From contig NZ_AJLJ01000184.1 in the NCBI RefSeq assembly GCF_000317245.1, positions 1 to 64,000 on the forward strand: 64,000 nucleotides of DNA. Direction: 5' to 3'. The first letter of the stretch is position 1, and the number at the start of each line of letters is the position of its first letter. The position numbers were made by a program, and so were the translations under genes. This DNA comes from Fischerella muscicola SAG 1427-1 = PCC 73103. GTDB lineage: Bacteria > Cyanobacteriota > Cyanobacteriia > Cyanobacteriales > Nostocaceae. Below the pieces are notes generated by a model that worked only from the letters and a program-made list of their open reading frames with translations, ran no database searches and had not been told where the DNA came from. Shown in pieces: positions 51,873-62,193 of this stretch.

Positions 51873-54668
51873 ATGCTAAAAACTTTGTTGGGCGACCCCA
51901 ACGCTCGTAAGCTTAAAAAATATCAACCTTACATTACTGAAATTAACCTGTTAGAGGAAGATATTAAAGCCCTTTCTGATGATGAACTCAAGGGTAAAAC
52001 AGTAGAGTTTAAGCAGCGTCTGGCTAAAGGCGAAACTCTTGATGACATTTTAAGCGAAGCTTTTGCTGTAGTCAGAGAAGCCGGACGACGAGTCTTAGGG
52101 TTGCGGCACTTTGATGTTCAGTTGTTGGGTGGTGTCATTTTGCACTCAGGGCAAATTGCCGAAATGAAAACTGGTGAAGGTAAAACCCTGGTTGCAACTT
52201 TACCGAGTTATTTAAATGCTCTGACAGGCAAGGGTGTACACGTAGTCACTGTTAACGATTACCTGGCTCGTCGGGACGCGGAATGGATGGGACAGGTGCA
52301 TCGCTTCATGGGTTTGAGTGTCGGTTTGATTCAAGCCAGCATGACGCCCCAAGAACGCAAGAAAAACTATGACTGTGATATTACCTACGTTACTAACAGT
52401 GAAGTAGGTTTTGATTACCTGCGGGATAATATGGCAACATCAATCACAGATGTAGTACAACGTCCATTTAACTACTGCGTGATTGACGAGGTAGATTCAA
52501 TCTTAGTTGACGAAGCGCGGACACCATTAATTATCTCTGGGCAAGTCGAACGACCAACAGAGAAATACACAGAAGCAGCTCGAATCGCCACCGCTTTGCA
52601 AAAAGATGAGCATTATGAAGTAGATGAAAAAGCCCGGAACGTGCTGTTAACAGATGAGGGCTTTGCTGAAGCAGAACAACTTTTGCAAGTAAAAGATTTA
52701 TTTGACCCTGAAGAACCTTGGGCGCACTTTGTTTTTAATGCCATCAAAGCCAAAGAACTGTTCCTCAAAGATGTTAACTACATTGTCCGTAATGATGAAG
52801 TCGTAATTGTCGATGAATTTACTGGGCGGGTGCTACCGGGACGGCGTTGGAGTGATGGACTACACCAAGCAATTGAAGCCAAAGAACATGTAGACATTCA
52901 ACCAGAAACCCAAACTTTAGCGACTATTACTTATCAAAACCTGTTTTTGCTGTATCCAAAACTGGGTGGAATGACAGGAACGGCAAAAACCGAAGAAGCC
53001 GAATTTGAAAAAATTTACAAACTAGAAGTCACCGTCATTCCGACTAACCGGATCAGAAGACGAGAAGACTTGTCCGACATGGTGTTTAAGAATGAGGCGG
53101 GTAAGTGGCGGGCGATCGCTAAAGAATGTGCCGAAATGCACCAACTTGGTAGACCTGTCCTCGTTGGAACCACAAGTGTCGAAAAATCTGAGTATCTCAG
53201 CCAGTTGTTGAAGGAAATGGAGATTCCCTACGAATTGCTCAACGCCCGACCGGAAAACGTAGAGCGGGAAGCGGAGATTGTGGCTCAAGCAGGACGCAAA
53301 GGTGCTGTGACGATTGCCACAAACATGGCTGGTAGAGGTACGGATATTATCTTGGGTGGTAACTCTGAGTATATGGCTCGTTTGAAGATGCGGGAATACT
53401 TTATGCCCCGGATCGTCAAGCCAGAAGATGAAGATATGTTCAGCGTCCACAGAGCAGCTGGTTTACCTCCGAGTTCCAGTAGTGCGGGACAAGGTTTTGT
53501 TCCTGGGAAAAAAGTTAAAACTTGGAAAGCTTCGCCCCAAGTTTTTCCAACTCAACTTTCTAAAGAAACAGAACAGCAGCTCAAACAAGCAGTAGAAATG
53601 GCAGTCCAAGCCTATGGCGATCGCAGTTTGCCAGAATTAGAAGCAGAGGAAAAAATCGCTGTTGCTGCCGAAAAAGCCCCCACAGATGACCCTGTAATTC
53701 AAAAATTGCGGGAAGCTTACAAACTGATCAAACAAGAGTATGAAGTGTTCACCAGTCGCGAACACCAAGAAGTAGTAGACTTGGGAGGCTTACACGTAAT
53801 TGGTACAGAACGCCACGAGTCACGACGGATTGATAACCAATTACGGGGACGTGCAGGACGCCAAGGCGACCCTGGTTCCACGAGATTTTTCCTCAGCTTA
53901 GAGGATAACTTAATGCGGATTTTTGGTGGCGATCGCGTCGCTAAATTAATGGAAGCCTTCCGCGTTGAAGAAGATATGCCCATCGAATCTGGGATGCTAA
54001 CCCGCAGCTTAGAAGGCGCCCAGAAAAAAGTCGAAACCTACTACTACGATATCCGTAAGCAGGTATTTGAGTACGACGAGGTGATGAACAACCAACGTCG
54101 GGCAATTTACGCCGAACGCCGCCGGGTTTTAGAAGGACTAGACCTCAAAGAGCAAGTGATTGAGTATGCCGAAAGAACGATGGACGACATCGTTAACTAC
54201 TACATCAATCCAGATTTGCCTTCTGAAGAGTGGGAACTAGATAAATTAGTTGAGAAAGTCAAAGAATTTGTTTATCTACTAGCAGACTTACAATCATCTC
54301 AACTAGTAGATATGTCGATGAGTGAAATTAAAGCCTTCTTGCACGAACAGGTACGAATTGCCTACGACATGAAGGAGGCGCAAATAGATCAAATTCAACC
54401 CGGATTGATGCGCCAAGCCGAACGCTTCTTTATCTTGCAACGAATCGACACCCTCTGGCGGGAACACCTGCAACAAATGGATGCTTTGCGTGAGTCTGTA
54501 GGATTACGAGGTTATGGTCAAAAAGACCCATTGATTGAATATAAGACTGAGGGTTACGAACTTTTCTTAGATATGATGACTAATATTCGTCGAGATGTCG
54601 TCTACTCCTTGTTTATGTTCCAGCCCCAACCTCAAGCAGTAGTGCAAACATCCTCAGAAATGGTGTAG
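51873..54668 (+). CDS. secA: Preprotein translocase ATPase SecA
   Basis: 931 residues. Walker A in [33 protein letters not shown] (motif II), [19 protein letters not shown], and the helicase end [29 protein letters not shown]. SecA drives export through SecYEG at both cytoplasmic and thylakoid membranes. The cyanobacterial insertion after [17 protein letters not shown] is present and the C-terminal zinc finger of proteobacterial SecA is absent, both normal for the group. Followed by a hairpin terminator. Confidence 0.98.
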   Translation: MLKTLLGDPNARKLKKYQPYITEINLLEEDIKALSDDELKGKTVEFKQRLAKGETLDDILSEAFAVVREAGRRVLGLRHFDVQLLGGVILHSGQIAEMKTGEGKTLVATLPSYLNALTGKGVHVVTVNDYLARRDAEWMGQVHRFMGLSVGLIQASMTPQERKKNYDCDITYVTNSEVGFDYLRDNMATSITDVVQRPFNYCVIDEVDSILVDEARTPLIISGQVERPTEKYTEAARIATALQKDEHYEVDEKARNVLLTDEGFAEAEQLLQVKDLFDPEEPWAHFVFNAIKAKELFLKDVNYIVRNDEVVIVDEFTGRVLPGRRWSDGLHQAIEAKEHVDIQPETQTLATITYQNLFLLYPKLGGMTGTAKTEEAEFEKIYKLEVTVIPTNRIRRREDLSDMVFKNEAGKWRAIAKECAEMHQLGRPVLVGTTSVEKSEYLSQLLKEMEIPYELLNARPENVEREAEIVAQAGRKGAVTIATNMAGRGTDIILGGNSEYMARLKMREYFMPRIVKPEDEDMFSVHRAAGLPPSSSSAGQGFVPGKKVKTWKASPQVFPTQLSKETEQQLKQAVEMAVQAYGDRSLPELEAEEKIAVAAEKAPTDDPVIQKLREAYKLIKQEYEVFTSREHQEVVDLGGLHVIGTERHESRRIDNQLRGRAGRQGDPGSTRFFLSLEDNLMRIFGGDRVAKLMEAFRVEEDMPIESGMLTRSLEGAQKKVETYYYDIRKQVFEYDEVMNNQRRAIYAERRRVLEGLDLKEQVIEYAERTMDDIVNYYINPDLPSEEWELDKLVEKVKEFVYLLADLQSSQLVDMSMSEIKAFLHEQVRIAYDMKEAQIDQIQPGLMRQAERFFILQRIDTLWREHLQQMDALRESVGLRGYGQKDPLIEYKTEGYELFLDMMTNIRRDVVYSLFMFQPQPQAVVQTSSEMV

Positions 54669-54694
54669 GGTAAAACAGCAAAATTTATCTGATG

Positions 54695-54724
54695 CAAAGA
54701 CGCTGAGTAATTTTGGCGTCTTTG
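54695..54724 (+). terminator. secA terminator
   Basis: CAAAGACGC (54695-54703) and GCGTCTTTG (54716-54724) form a perfect 9-bp stem with a 12-base loop, 27 bp after the secA stop, followed by TCTTAATTT. Convergent Uma2 gene ends 12 bp further on, so it may serve both. Confidence 0.8.
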
Positions 54725-54735
54725 TCTTAATTTGT

Positions 54736-55317
54736 CTAAATAGTCATTGGGAAAATCCGATTCAAATCCAATAATGCATCTTCAAACCCAGGAATCGCTA
54801 CTGACTCATTGGCGAGAGAAATTTGCTTGCTGAGATAATTAAACTTACCTTGAATATTTTGATAAGGCTCTTTGTAACGCTCTAATTGACGAGTATTTAA
54901 ATCCATAATCCAATAATCAGAAATTCCGGCTTCTGCATATAGTTCTAGCTTCTTTGTTTGATCATATGTCAATGTAGAATCTGAAATTTCGATAACCAAA
55001 AAAATATCTTCAGGGTAAGGATGATGAGCCAGATAATCTTCATCTCTTCCGCGTGCAATCACGACATCTGGCTCTGGCTCACTTTGATTTGGTAGTGTAA
55101 TCGGATCTTGTCCACGAATGACAGCGCGATCGCCTAAAATTCGATCTAGCTGACGGCACAAAATAGAATTACAAACTGTGTGTTGTCTTCCCTTTGCAAT
55201 CATTTGGATCAGTTCACCGCGAATTAATTCAATGCGATCGCCCTCCGTTAAAAATCCCAGTTCAATCAACCGATGATATTCGTCAATTGTGAATCGCTTC
55301 GGTGTAACAACATTCAT
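54736..55317 (-). CDS. Uma2 family endonuclease (PD-(D/E)xK), copy 2
   Basis: 193 residues. Landmarks RFTIDEYHRLIELGFLTEGDRIELIRGELIQM, EPEPDVVIARGRDEDYLAHHPYPEDIFLVIEISDSTLTYDQTKKLELYAEAGISDYWIMDL give the nuclease core (Asp in PDVV, E-I-S, and K in TKK). It belongs to a different subgroup from the copy at 44997-45575, as the N-terminal halves hardly match. Stand-alone, convergent to secA. Confidence 0.92.
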   Translation of the reverse strand: MNVVTPKRFTIDEYHRLIELGFLTEGDRIELIRGELIQMIAKGRQHTVCNSILCRQLDRILGDRAVIRGQDPITLPNQSEPEPDVVIARGRDEDYLAHHPYPEDIFLVIEISDSTLTYDQTKKLELYAEAGISDYWIMDLNTRQLERYKEPYQNIQGKFNYLSKQISLANESVAIPGFEDALLDLNRIFPMTI

Positions 55318-55367
55318 AGGACACCCATCAGATAAGTCTGTTTTTACTCTAGCTTCTCAATAGAGGC

Positions 55368-56549
55368 TCAAAATGACTGCGAACTCAACATCTCAAATTG
55401 CTGCCAACAAAGATACATGGCACGCGGTACATGAAAACAGCCTTTCCATTTCCCACCTTTAAGATTCAAAAGCACTTCCCCTCGCCGATTGAGATAACCA
55501 AACCACTCACCGTATTCTGGGTCGGCAAAGTGAGACCAGGCGTAATCGTGCATTTTTTCATACCATTGCCAACATATATCACGCCCCGTCAAACGATAAC
55601 CCATCGCTAAGGCAACTAACGATTCTAAATGCACCCACCACAGCTTTTGATCCCATTCCAATTGTTGTGGTGGATGACCGTCTGCATCCATAAAATAATA
55701 CAAACCGCCATATTCATTATCCCAAGCAAAATTGAGAATATTTAACACCACATCAACAGCTTGATTAATAGTTTTGGTGTCGTTTTTGCGACGGGCAATA
55801 TCCATAATAAACCACATCGCCTCAATACCATGACCAGGGTTAATTAATCGTCCCTCAAAACAATCAATGTGGGAACCATCGGGAGCAACACTTTCGTACA
55901 TTAGCCCCTTTTCTTGATCTAAAAAATCAGTCATCACTTCCTGAACGGTTGCAACTAGAACATTTTCCAGGATTTCACTAGATAGCAACCATTCCATTTC
56001 TAAAGTTAAGTTAGCTAAAATCATTGGCACAGCTAAAGATTTCATCGGTCGTGTGCCGGGATAGGTTTTGGTATATTTACCTTTGGGGTTATCTTTACGC
56101 CGCAAAACGTTATTGTAAGCTTGCATTGCCACATCTTTTGCCCATTCTTCCCCAGAAGCAAGGGCATATTGACTAAATGCCATAGCAGCAAAACAATCAG
56201 AAAAGATATTGTAAGGTTGTACCAATGGCTCACCTGCACGAGTTAGGGCAAAGTACCAGTTGCCATCAGCATCTCTACCATGTTGGGCGAGAAAATTAGC
56301 ACCATTGCGAGCAATATTTAACCAATTTTCGCGTTTTTCTAGCTGATTGCAAAGCATCGAAAAAGTCCACACTTGGCGATTTTGCAACCAGATAAATTTG
56401 TCTGTATCGTAAACTTTACCCTGGCGATCAAGGCAGGTAAAATAGCCACCATCTTCCCAGTCCAAGGAATGTTTTTCCCAGAAAGGAAGTACATCGTTAA
56501 AGAGTGTGTTTTTATAAAGTTCTGATAACGTTTTCAAGTCATACTCCAT
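55368..56549 (-). CDS. N-acylglucosamine 2-epimerase (AGE / renin-binding-protein family)
   Basis: 393 residues from ATG 56549, with AGGGG 9 bases ahead; the TTG at 56573 is rejected. The (alpha/alpha)6-barrel enzyme interconverts GlcNAc and ManNAc with ATP as activator in characterised cyanobacterial homologues. The two catalytic histidines are present, H240 ([12 protein letters not shown]) and H373 ([12 protein letters not shown]), one residue off the known numbering in the Anabaena CH1 enzyme. Conserved [16 protein letters not shown] and [21 protein letters not shown] are also there. It could supply ManNAc for surface polymers such as the WecG-type product in this window, as inference. Confidence 0.92.
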   Translation of the reverse strand: MEYDLKTLSELYKNTLFNDVLPFWEKHSLDWEDGGYFTCLDRQGKVYDTDKFIWLQNRQVWTFSMLCNQLEKRENWLNIARNGANFLAQHGRDADGNWYFALTRAGEPLVQPYNIFSDCFAAMAFSQYALASGEEWAKDVAMQAYNNVLRRKDNPKGKYTKTYPGTRPMKSLAVPMILANLTLEMEWLLSSEILENVLVATVQEVMTDFLDQEKGLMYESVAPDGSHIDCFEGRLINPGHGIEAMWFIMDIARRKNDTKTINQAVDVVLNILNFAWDNEYGGLYYFMDADGHPPQQLEWDQKLWWVHLESLVALAMGYRLTGRDICWQWYEKMHDYAWSHFADPEYGEWFGYLNRRGEVLLNLKGGKWKGCFHVPRAMYLCWQQFEMLSSQSF

Positions 56550-57261
56550 AAATTTATTCCCCTTGTGTGCCAAAACTAACAGCGTTAATTATCACCTTGT
56601 TAGGCATGGAGTACAAGTATTGTGAAGTAAATTCTCTAAAATTTTTGTAATATACATTATTACTTCAGTCATAAAATACTCACAAAAATTTTTTAGACTC
56701 AAGAATATACAAGGTATCTCAAAAATAGCTATATTTTACGCTGATGTTGGCTGTGGAAAAGTTTCAAATCATTGCTGTTTATCAACAAAATTTTTAGCTT
56801 TTAATCAAAATAGATAACATAGTTAGTAATTTATCTTGATAAACTGCAAATGTAGTTAAATATGTATGTTATTAATGACAAAGAACAAAGAGCAATAATA
56901 CTTGAAATACTCTATTCTAGGAGCCGATACAGTAGATTTCGTTCTAGGAGTCTTTGTGAATCAATAAAAACAAATTGCTGGCTCTGTAAACAAGAAATAG
57001 ACTACAGTAAATACCTGATCAAAGAAGACAGAAAAATTTTAGAAAAAAGTAATCTAGGAATCCGGTTTGATTTATGAACTTACTCGTGAAGGCGGGGAAG
57101 TCTTAACGGGGAACTATTAACAGGAAGTGTAGTGAGTTTTTTAGGCGCAGAGCGTAGGCTAGCACCAAATAGCAACCAATTGCTACATTGATAAATACTT
57201 GGGATAATCTAAAATTACCCATCTGCACTATCTACCAAATTCTGGCTATAGCCACCAAACC
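56550..57261. other. AT-rich region between the epimerase and the CHASE2 kinase
   Basis: About 710 bp. It includes one doubtful 71-codon frame (56862-57077). The rest shows no hairpin or repeat of note, and presumably contains the promoters of the two divergent genes. Confidence 0.45.
56862..57077 (+). CDS. Doubtful small hypothetical protein
   Basis: 71 residues, ATG at 56862 without a ribosome site. The sequence is highly charged (Arg/Ser/Lys-rich middle RSRYSRFRSRSLCES, then CWLC and DYSKYLIKEDRKILEKS). A CxxC pair could bind metal. I do not recognise the family. It may be real because the composition is protein-like, but the evidence is thin. Confidence 0.35.
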   Translation: MYVINDKEQRAIILEILYSRSRYSRFRSRSLCESIKTNCWLCKQEIDYSKYLIKEDRKILEKSNLGIRFDL

Positions 57262-59454
57262 GTGATTACACTATTCAGGAAACTCCGCACTACTTTAGCA
57301 ACCAAAGATAGGGGTTCTCAGGACACCACTACTAGAAACTGGCTGCAAACTATTTTTATCACCAGTGTCGGAGTTAGTGTCTTAGTGCTGGGAGTCCGCC
57401 ATCTGAAATGGTTGCAGACTTGGGAATTAAGTGCTTATGACCAAATGATACGGCTACGCCCTGCTGAAGCACCAGATCCTCATCTGTTAATAGTTAGTGT
57501 CACTGAAGAAGATTTGGGGTCACAAGATTTTTCTCTGCCAGATAATATTATCAATCAGCTCTTAGTTAAAATTCAGTCTTATCAACCGCGTGTCATTGGC
57601 TTAAGTATTGATCGTTCCAAACAGAAAAATTTAGGAGCTGGTCTTTCCAATCTAGATAATGTGATCACTTACTGCACATTTAGCAGTATGGGCAGTTCAG
57701 AAATTCCACCACCACCAAATTTCCCCAAAGATCAAGTTGGCTTTAGTGATGTGATTTCTGACGATGAAGATGTGATTGTGCGTCGTAGTTTATTATTTGC
57801 TGGTTCCGATGACAAAAAATGTCAAACACGATTTTCTTTTGCCGCCCTATTAGCTATTAATTACCTAGAAAGACAAGGCATTAAATCTCATTTCACTGAT
57901 CGAGACCATTTTTATTTGGGTAAAATCCTGTTTCCGCGTTTATCAGCAGATGCAGGTGGTTATGAAAACATAGACGCAGCAGGTTATCAAATTTTACTAA
58001 ATTACCGTGATCCATCTCAATTTGCCAAACAAGTCACTCTCACACAAATTTTACAGGGTAAGGTAAACCCCAATTGGATTAAAGACCGTCTCGTTATTAT
58101 TGGTACTACTGCCCGTAGTGTTCATCCAGGCTTTTATACACCCTATAGTGGTTCAGCTAAGTATCCACTGAGAATAGCACCTGTGTTTATTCATGCACAG
58201 GTGGCAAGCCAGATTATCAGTACAGTATTGAGCGATCGCCACCTAATTTGGTACTTACCAAACTGGGCTGAAGCTGTTTGGGTGTGGGGATGGTCGATAG
58301 TAGGCGGTGTTTTAGCATGGCGACTGCGATATCCTGTAAGTCTGGGTTTGGCTGGTAGTGTTTCTTTGGGTAGTTTAGTGAGTGTTTGCTATTTGCTATT
58401 TTTGCAAGGGGCATGGTTGCCAATAATACCACCCGCTGTGGCTTTGGTGTTGAGTGGTGTAAGTGTTATGGCTTACAGTACTTACCAAACTCAACAACAA
58501 ACTAAAGTAATTATTTTACAAGTTGAAAAACAAAAAGAAGCAATAGAACAATTAAATACACTTTTAAAAGAAACGACACGCATTCATGACAAACACATCC
58601 ATTCTGATGCTACAGGTAATAACCCAGAAAAAGTCACTGGTGACTTTCTTTTAGGTGGACGTTATCAGATTCATAGAGTACTTGGTTCGGGCGGATTTGG
58701 TTGTACTTATTTAGCAAAAGATACCCAACGTCCGGGGAATCCAATTTGTGTTGTCAAACAACTCATGCCAGCCCGGCGAGATACTAGATTTATGCAAGTT
58801 GCGAGAAGATTATTTGATGCAGAAGCAGATATTTTAGAAGTTTTAGGTAAGCATCATCAAATACCAGAATTATTGGCATATTTTGAAGAGAACAACGAAT
58901 TTTATTTAGTACAAGAATATATTTCTGGACATGCGTTGAGTGATGAATTACCACCACATCACAACATCAAAACTGAATCTGATCTCATCGAGATGTTAAA
59001 AGGCATATTAGAAGTTTTAGTATTTGTTCACGAACACCGTGTGATTCATCGGGATATCAAACCGAGTAATATTATTAGGTCTGATACAGATAATCGCTTA
59101 GTGCTAATTGATTTTGGCGCAGTGAAAATGATGCAACCAAAATCGAGTGAACAAACCGAATTAGCTACAGTAGCTATTGGTACACGCGGTTATGCACCAC
59201 CAGAACAATTTGCTGGCCATCCTCGATTATCCAGTGATCTTTATGCTTTGGGGATGATTGCGATTCAAGCAATTACCGGGATACCACCGCACGAACTCCA
59301 TCCTCATCCTGAAACTGGGACTGTGGAATGGCGACATAGAGTAAAAATTAGTGAGAAATTAGCAGATATTTTGGATAAAATGGTACGCTATCACTTTAGC
59401 GATCGCTATCACTCTGCAACTGAAGTACTCCAAGATTTGAAAAAAATTGAATAA
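57262..59454 (+). CDS. CHASE2-domain serine/threonine protein kinase
   Basis: 730 residues from a GTG start. A transmembrane helix (about 28-45) leads to an extracellular CHASE2 sensor (about 50-330), then three or so transmembrane helices (335-410), a short coiled coil (QQTKVIILQVEKQKEAIEQLN), and a Hanks-type kinase. Kinase motifs: G-loop LGSGGFGCTYLA near 474, lysine in VVKQLMP, H596-R-D-I-K-P-S-N, D617-F-G, and a GTRGYAPPEQ activation segment. CHASE2 senses an unknown external signal. The catalytic residues are intact. Convergent with the ROK kinase gene, only 5 bp apart. Confidence 0.95.
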   Translation: MITLFRKLRTTLATKDRGSQDTTTRNWLQTIFITSVGVSVLVLGVRHLKWLQTWELSAYDQMIRLRPAEAPDPHLLIVSVTEEDLGSQDFSLPDNIINQLLVKIQSYQPRVIGLSIDRSKQKNLGAGLSNLDNVITYCTFSSMGSSEIPPPPNFPKDQVGFSDVISDDEDVIVRRSLLFAGSDDKKCQTRFSFAALLAINYLERQGIKSHFTDRDHFYLGKILFPRLSADAGGYENIDAAGYQILLNYRDPSQFAKQVTLTQILQGKVNPNWIKDRLVIIGTTARSVHPGFYTPYSGSAKYPLRIAPVFIHAQVASQIISTVLSDRHLIWYLPNWAEAVWVWGWSIVGGVLAWRLRYPVSLGLAGSVSLGSLVSVCYLLFLQGAWLPIIPPAVALVLSGVSVMAYSTYQTQQQTKVIILQVEKQKEAIEQLNTLLKETTRIHDKHIHSDATGNNPEKVTGDFLLGGRYQIHRVLGSGGFGCTYLAKDTQRPGNPICVVKQLMPARRDTRFMQVARRLFDAEADILEVLGKHHQIPELLAYFEENNEFYLVQEYISGHALSDELPPHHNIKTESDLIEMLKGILEVLVFVHEHRVIHRDIKPSNIIRSDTDNRLVLIDFGAVKMMQPKSSEQTELATVAIGTRGYAPPEQFAGHPRLSSDLYALGMIAIQAITGIPPHELHPHPETGTVEWRHRVKISEKLADILDKMVRYHFSDRYHSATEVLQDLKKIE

Positions 59455-59459
59455 GTTGT

Positions 59460-60413
59460 TTACTGGTTAGTAGTTGATTTTTCTCCGCGTCCCCCCGTCC
59501 CCGCATCCCCGCGTCCCCCTTCCCTCTCCACCATCCCCCACGCTAACCTCGCTGCACCCAGCATTCCCGCAGCATTACCTAATTCAGCTGGTAAAATTTG
59601 TAAATCTAGGCGAGATGTAGGCAAAACTCGTTTCTCGATTTCTGCTTTGGCTGCTGGTAAAAAAAAGTTAGCGCTAGCACTGACACCACCACCAATAATG
59701 ATCGCTTGTGGTGTCAGTACGTAAATTAAACTTGTTAAACCAATACCTAAACTTATTCCGTATTCTTGCCAAAAATTTAAGGCGTCATTGTCTCCAGCTT
59801 TTGCTAAAACGCCTAATTCTGAAGGTTCTTTTCCCGTGCGGCGACGAATTGCTGTAATCGAAACATGCTGTTCTAACGAACCTTTGTTACCACTCTTACA
59901 TACGTGTCCATCTGGGTTAAATGTGATTAAACCCAATTCCCCAGCAGCACCATAATGACCGGTAAATAATTTACCATCAATAAAAATTGCTCCACCAACA
60001 CCAGTCCCCAAAGTCAACAAGATAAAATTTTGAAAATGGCGACCAGTTCCTAACCAAGCTTCTCCTAAACCTGCACAATTGGCGTCATTATCGAGAATGG
60101 TTGGTTTGCCTATTTTCGCTTCTAAAGCCTCTGCCAAAGGAACATCAACCCATCTTGGCAAGTTAATAGCTAATTTGGCAATGCGCCTAGTTGCATCCGC
60201 AGGGCCGGGAGTACCAACACCAATAGCAATAGCCTGGTTGAGTGGATCTAATTGGGCGATCGCATCTACCATTGTTACTATCACTGCTTCTGGAGTTGCT
60301 GGTTGGGGAGTTGCTACAGTCAAGGATTTTAGGCAAGTACCATCAACTGTAAACCGTCCCAGTTTAATTGCTGTTCCCCCCAAGTCAATACCAATTACTT
60401 CTGCTCCCACCAC
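59460..60413 (-). CDS. ROK-family sugar kinase (glucokinase-like)
   Basis: 317 residues. ATP-binding phosphate-1 IGIDLGGTAIKLGRF, GTGVGGAIFIDGKLFTGHYGAAGELG in the sugar-binding part, and the interdomain GGGVSASANFFLPA. There is no DNA-binding domain, so it is an enzyme rather than a NagC-type repressor. The ROK cysteine motif C-x-C-G-x2-G-C is here C-K-S-G-N-K-G-S, losing two of its three zinc cysteines. The last 25 residues (VEREGGRGDAGTGGRGEKSTTNQ) are translated from G/A-rich short repeats. It probably phosphorylates glucose or a related hexose. Confidence 0.88.
   Translation of the reverse strand: MVGAEVIGIDLGGTAIKLGRFTVDGTCLKSLTVATPQPATPEAVIVTMVDAIAQLDPLNQAIAIGVGTPGPADATRRIAKLAINLPRWVDVPLAEALEAKIGKPTILDNDANCAGLGEAWLGTGRHFQNFILLTLGTGVGGAIFIDGKLFTGHYGAAGELGLITFNPDGHVCKSGNKGSLEQHVSITAIRRRTGKEPSELGVLAKAGDNDALNFWQEYGISLGIGLTSLIYVLTPQAIIIGGGVSASANFFLPAAKAEIEKRVLPTSRLDLQILPAELGNAAGMLGAARLAWGMVEREGGRGDAGTGGRGEKSTTNQ
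59475..59535. repeat. Pyrimidine-rich repeats encoding the ROK kinase tail
   Basis: CCGCGTCCCCCCGTCCCCGC and ATCCCCGCGTCCCCC units run through the 3' end of the ROK gene in frame. The same G/C words occur at 43742-43790 between genes. Confidence 0.75.
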
Positions 60414-60491
60414 ACTTATCTCATAAGTTATTGTTAGTAGTTATTAGTTATTAGTTAGTTGTTAGTGGTTAGTTGTCTAAACAACACCCAA

Positions 60492-60689
60492 CTATCTATA
60501 ATTACTATTTTTCTCAATAATTTCACTTGCGTATGGTGTAGTTCGAGTTACATACATTACTGGAGTTGAACCCAAATTTGCTTGTACTTGCCAAGATGTA
60601 ACTGGCGCACCTCGTAGAATACCAGCCAAAGCAACGGAAAGCATAAAACCGCCAGCAGTAGCAGCAACTAAAGAAAGTTTATCGTTCAC
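60492..60689 (-). CDS. Small hypothetical membrane or exported protein
   Basis: 65 residues, ATG at 60689. A hydrophobic N-terminus (LSLVAATAGGFMLSVALAGIL) forms one membrane segment or signal peptide, followed by a polar stretch VTSWQVQANLGSTPVMYVTRTTPYASEI. Family unknown. Flanking DNA on both sides is TTAGTTAG-type simple repeat (60425-60480, 60755-60810), with the gene as an island between. Confidence 0.55.
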   Translation of the reverse strand: MNDKLSLVAATAGGFMLSVALAGILRGAPVTSWQVQANLGSTPVMYVTRTTPYASEIIEKNSNYR

Positions 60690-60820
60690 ACAAATCTCTC
60701 ACTAAAAAAGTACAACAAAGATCCAGAATAGCAAATCGAATCTAGTGGTCTTGGTTGGTTGTTGCTTGTTGGTTAGAACAAACAACTAAGAACTAATAAC
60801 TAACAACAACCAATGAATGA

Positions 60821-61717
60821 CTATTTCCGGATTCCATTTTCTTTCCTCAAACGAGGATTGACAAATTCGTTTAACCCCTCACCTAGTAGTGATAACCCTA
60901 CAACCATGAATGTTAAACCTAAGCCAGGGAAGAGGGTAGTCCACCAAATACCTGTGGGTAGTGCTTCCAAAGCTTGTTTTAAGTCACGTCCCCATTCTGG
61001 TACTTCTTCGGGTAATCCTAAACCTAAAAAGCCCAAACCACCCAAAACTAGAATTGCATCGGCTGCATTAAGGGTGAAGAGTACAGGTACGCTTTGAATA
61101 ACGTTAAAAAACAGATACCGAGAAAGTACTTGCCAAGTATTCGCACCAATCGCTTGGGCTGCTTCTATATATACTTCTGTTTTGACACTTACCGTATGAT
61201 TACGAACAACACGGTAATATTGGGGAATGTAAGCAATACTAATGGCGATCGCAGCATTTAATATTCCCCGTCCCACTACAAACGCTAGTGTTACCGAAAG
61301 CAATAACCCCGGTAACGTATAAATGCTATCCATTAGGAACAGCAAAGTTTTATCCAATCTACCGCCAACATAGCCACTCACCATCCCCAAAGGTACACCC
61401 ACAACCATACTCAGTGCGGTTGCTAACAAAACAACTTGCAACGCTGCTTGGATACCAAATATCGTGCGTGAAAAGACATCGTAACCCAGACGACTAGTAC
61501 CAAACCAATGTTGGGCTGAAGGTGGACTATGGATGGGATTACTCAAGAAATCTGTGGGATCTTGTAGCCATCCCCAAGCCTGAAATACAGGAGCAAATAA
61601 CGCTAGAAATATAAATAATATGCTAATCACTACCCCCACAATCATTAATTTTTGGGATAGGTTAGGATTTTTAGCAAAATTTAAAAATCTTGGTAGTTGA
61701 GTATTTACAACAGTCAT
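60821..61717 (-). CDS. DppC-type ABC transporter permease
   Basis: 298 residues with six transmembrane helices and the BPD_transp_1 EAA loop (YIEAAQAIGANTWQVLSRYLFFNVIQ). The DppC/OppC marker HWFGTSRLGYDVFSRTIFG is near residue 70. Such permeases pair with DppB and two ATPases to import peptides, nickel or other small molecules. No partner gene lies nearby, which is common in cyanobacteria where the parts are scattered. Ends LRKENGIRK. The C-terminal FLGLGLPEEVPEWG loop is normal for the family. Confidence 0.92.
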   Translation of the reverse strand: MTVVNTQLPRFLNFAKNPNLSQKLMIVGVVISILFIFLALFAPVFQAWGWLQDPTDFLSNPIHSPPSAQHWFGTSRLGYDVFSRTIFGIQAALQVVLLATALSMVVGVPLGMVSGYVGGRLDKTLLFLMDSIYTLPGLLLSVTLAFVVGRGILNAAIAISIAYIPQYYRVVRNHTVSVKTEVYIEAAQAIGANTWQVLSRYLFFNVIQSVPVLFTLNAADAILVLGGLGFLGLGLPEEVPEWGRDLKQALEALPTGIWWTTLFPGLGLTFMVVGLSLLGEGLNEFVNPRLRKENGIRK

Positions 61718-61841
61718 AGGTTTGGAAAAGACGCACCATGACGCGTCTGAAAAATCAGATTTGAGTTATGAGTGTTGGGGTTTAAGGACAGTTTGTCAAG
61801 CAAAAAGTTGCGTAAGTTCATGAAGTGTAATGCAACTGTCT

Positions 61842-62009
61842 ATTTCGGCGAGCGCAAAAATCATTTCGGCGAGCGCAAAAATCATTTCGGCGCATACAAA
61901 AATTATTTCGGCGCATACAAAAATCATTTCGGCGCATACAAAAATCATTTCGGTGCATACAAAAATCATTTCGGCGCATACAAAAATCATTTCGGTGAAC
62001 CCAAAAATG
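61842..62009. repeat. Minisatellite of eight 21-bp units
   Basis: Eight exact-phase units of the form ATTTCGGCGCATACAAAAATC (the first two have GAGCG instead of CATAC, the last GTGAACCC). Since 21 is a multiple of three, all six frames carry heptapeptide repeats such as FGAYKNH, and three remain open through the block, but none has a ribosome site or sensible flanks. There is no spacer, so it is not a CRISPR array. The rest of 61718-62193 holds a short AGACGC/GCGTCT inverted repeat near 61727-61750. Confidence 0.92.
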
Positions 62010-62193
62010 GGCGTTGCTGAATCAGGGTATGAAACCACCCTGCTTCCCTTGTCCCCCTTCTGTTGTCTCCTTCTTCGATAAGTATGAATTTGAGCCAAAG
62101 ACATTCTTACTTGGGAAGGTCGTTATTCTTAAAAAACATACCTATGGTTGAAGTAGAAAAGACTTTATCTTGTTCTACTCCCATTAAATAATC

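Noticed and set aside
61842..62009. Possible CRISPR array or repeat protein gene
   Set aside because: Units are contiguous with no spacers, and the open frames through it lack ribosome sites and sensible flanks; it is a minisatellite.
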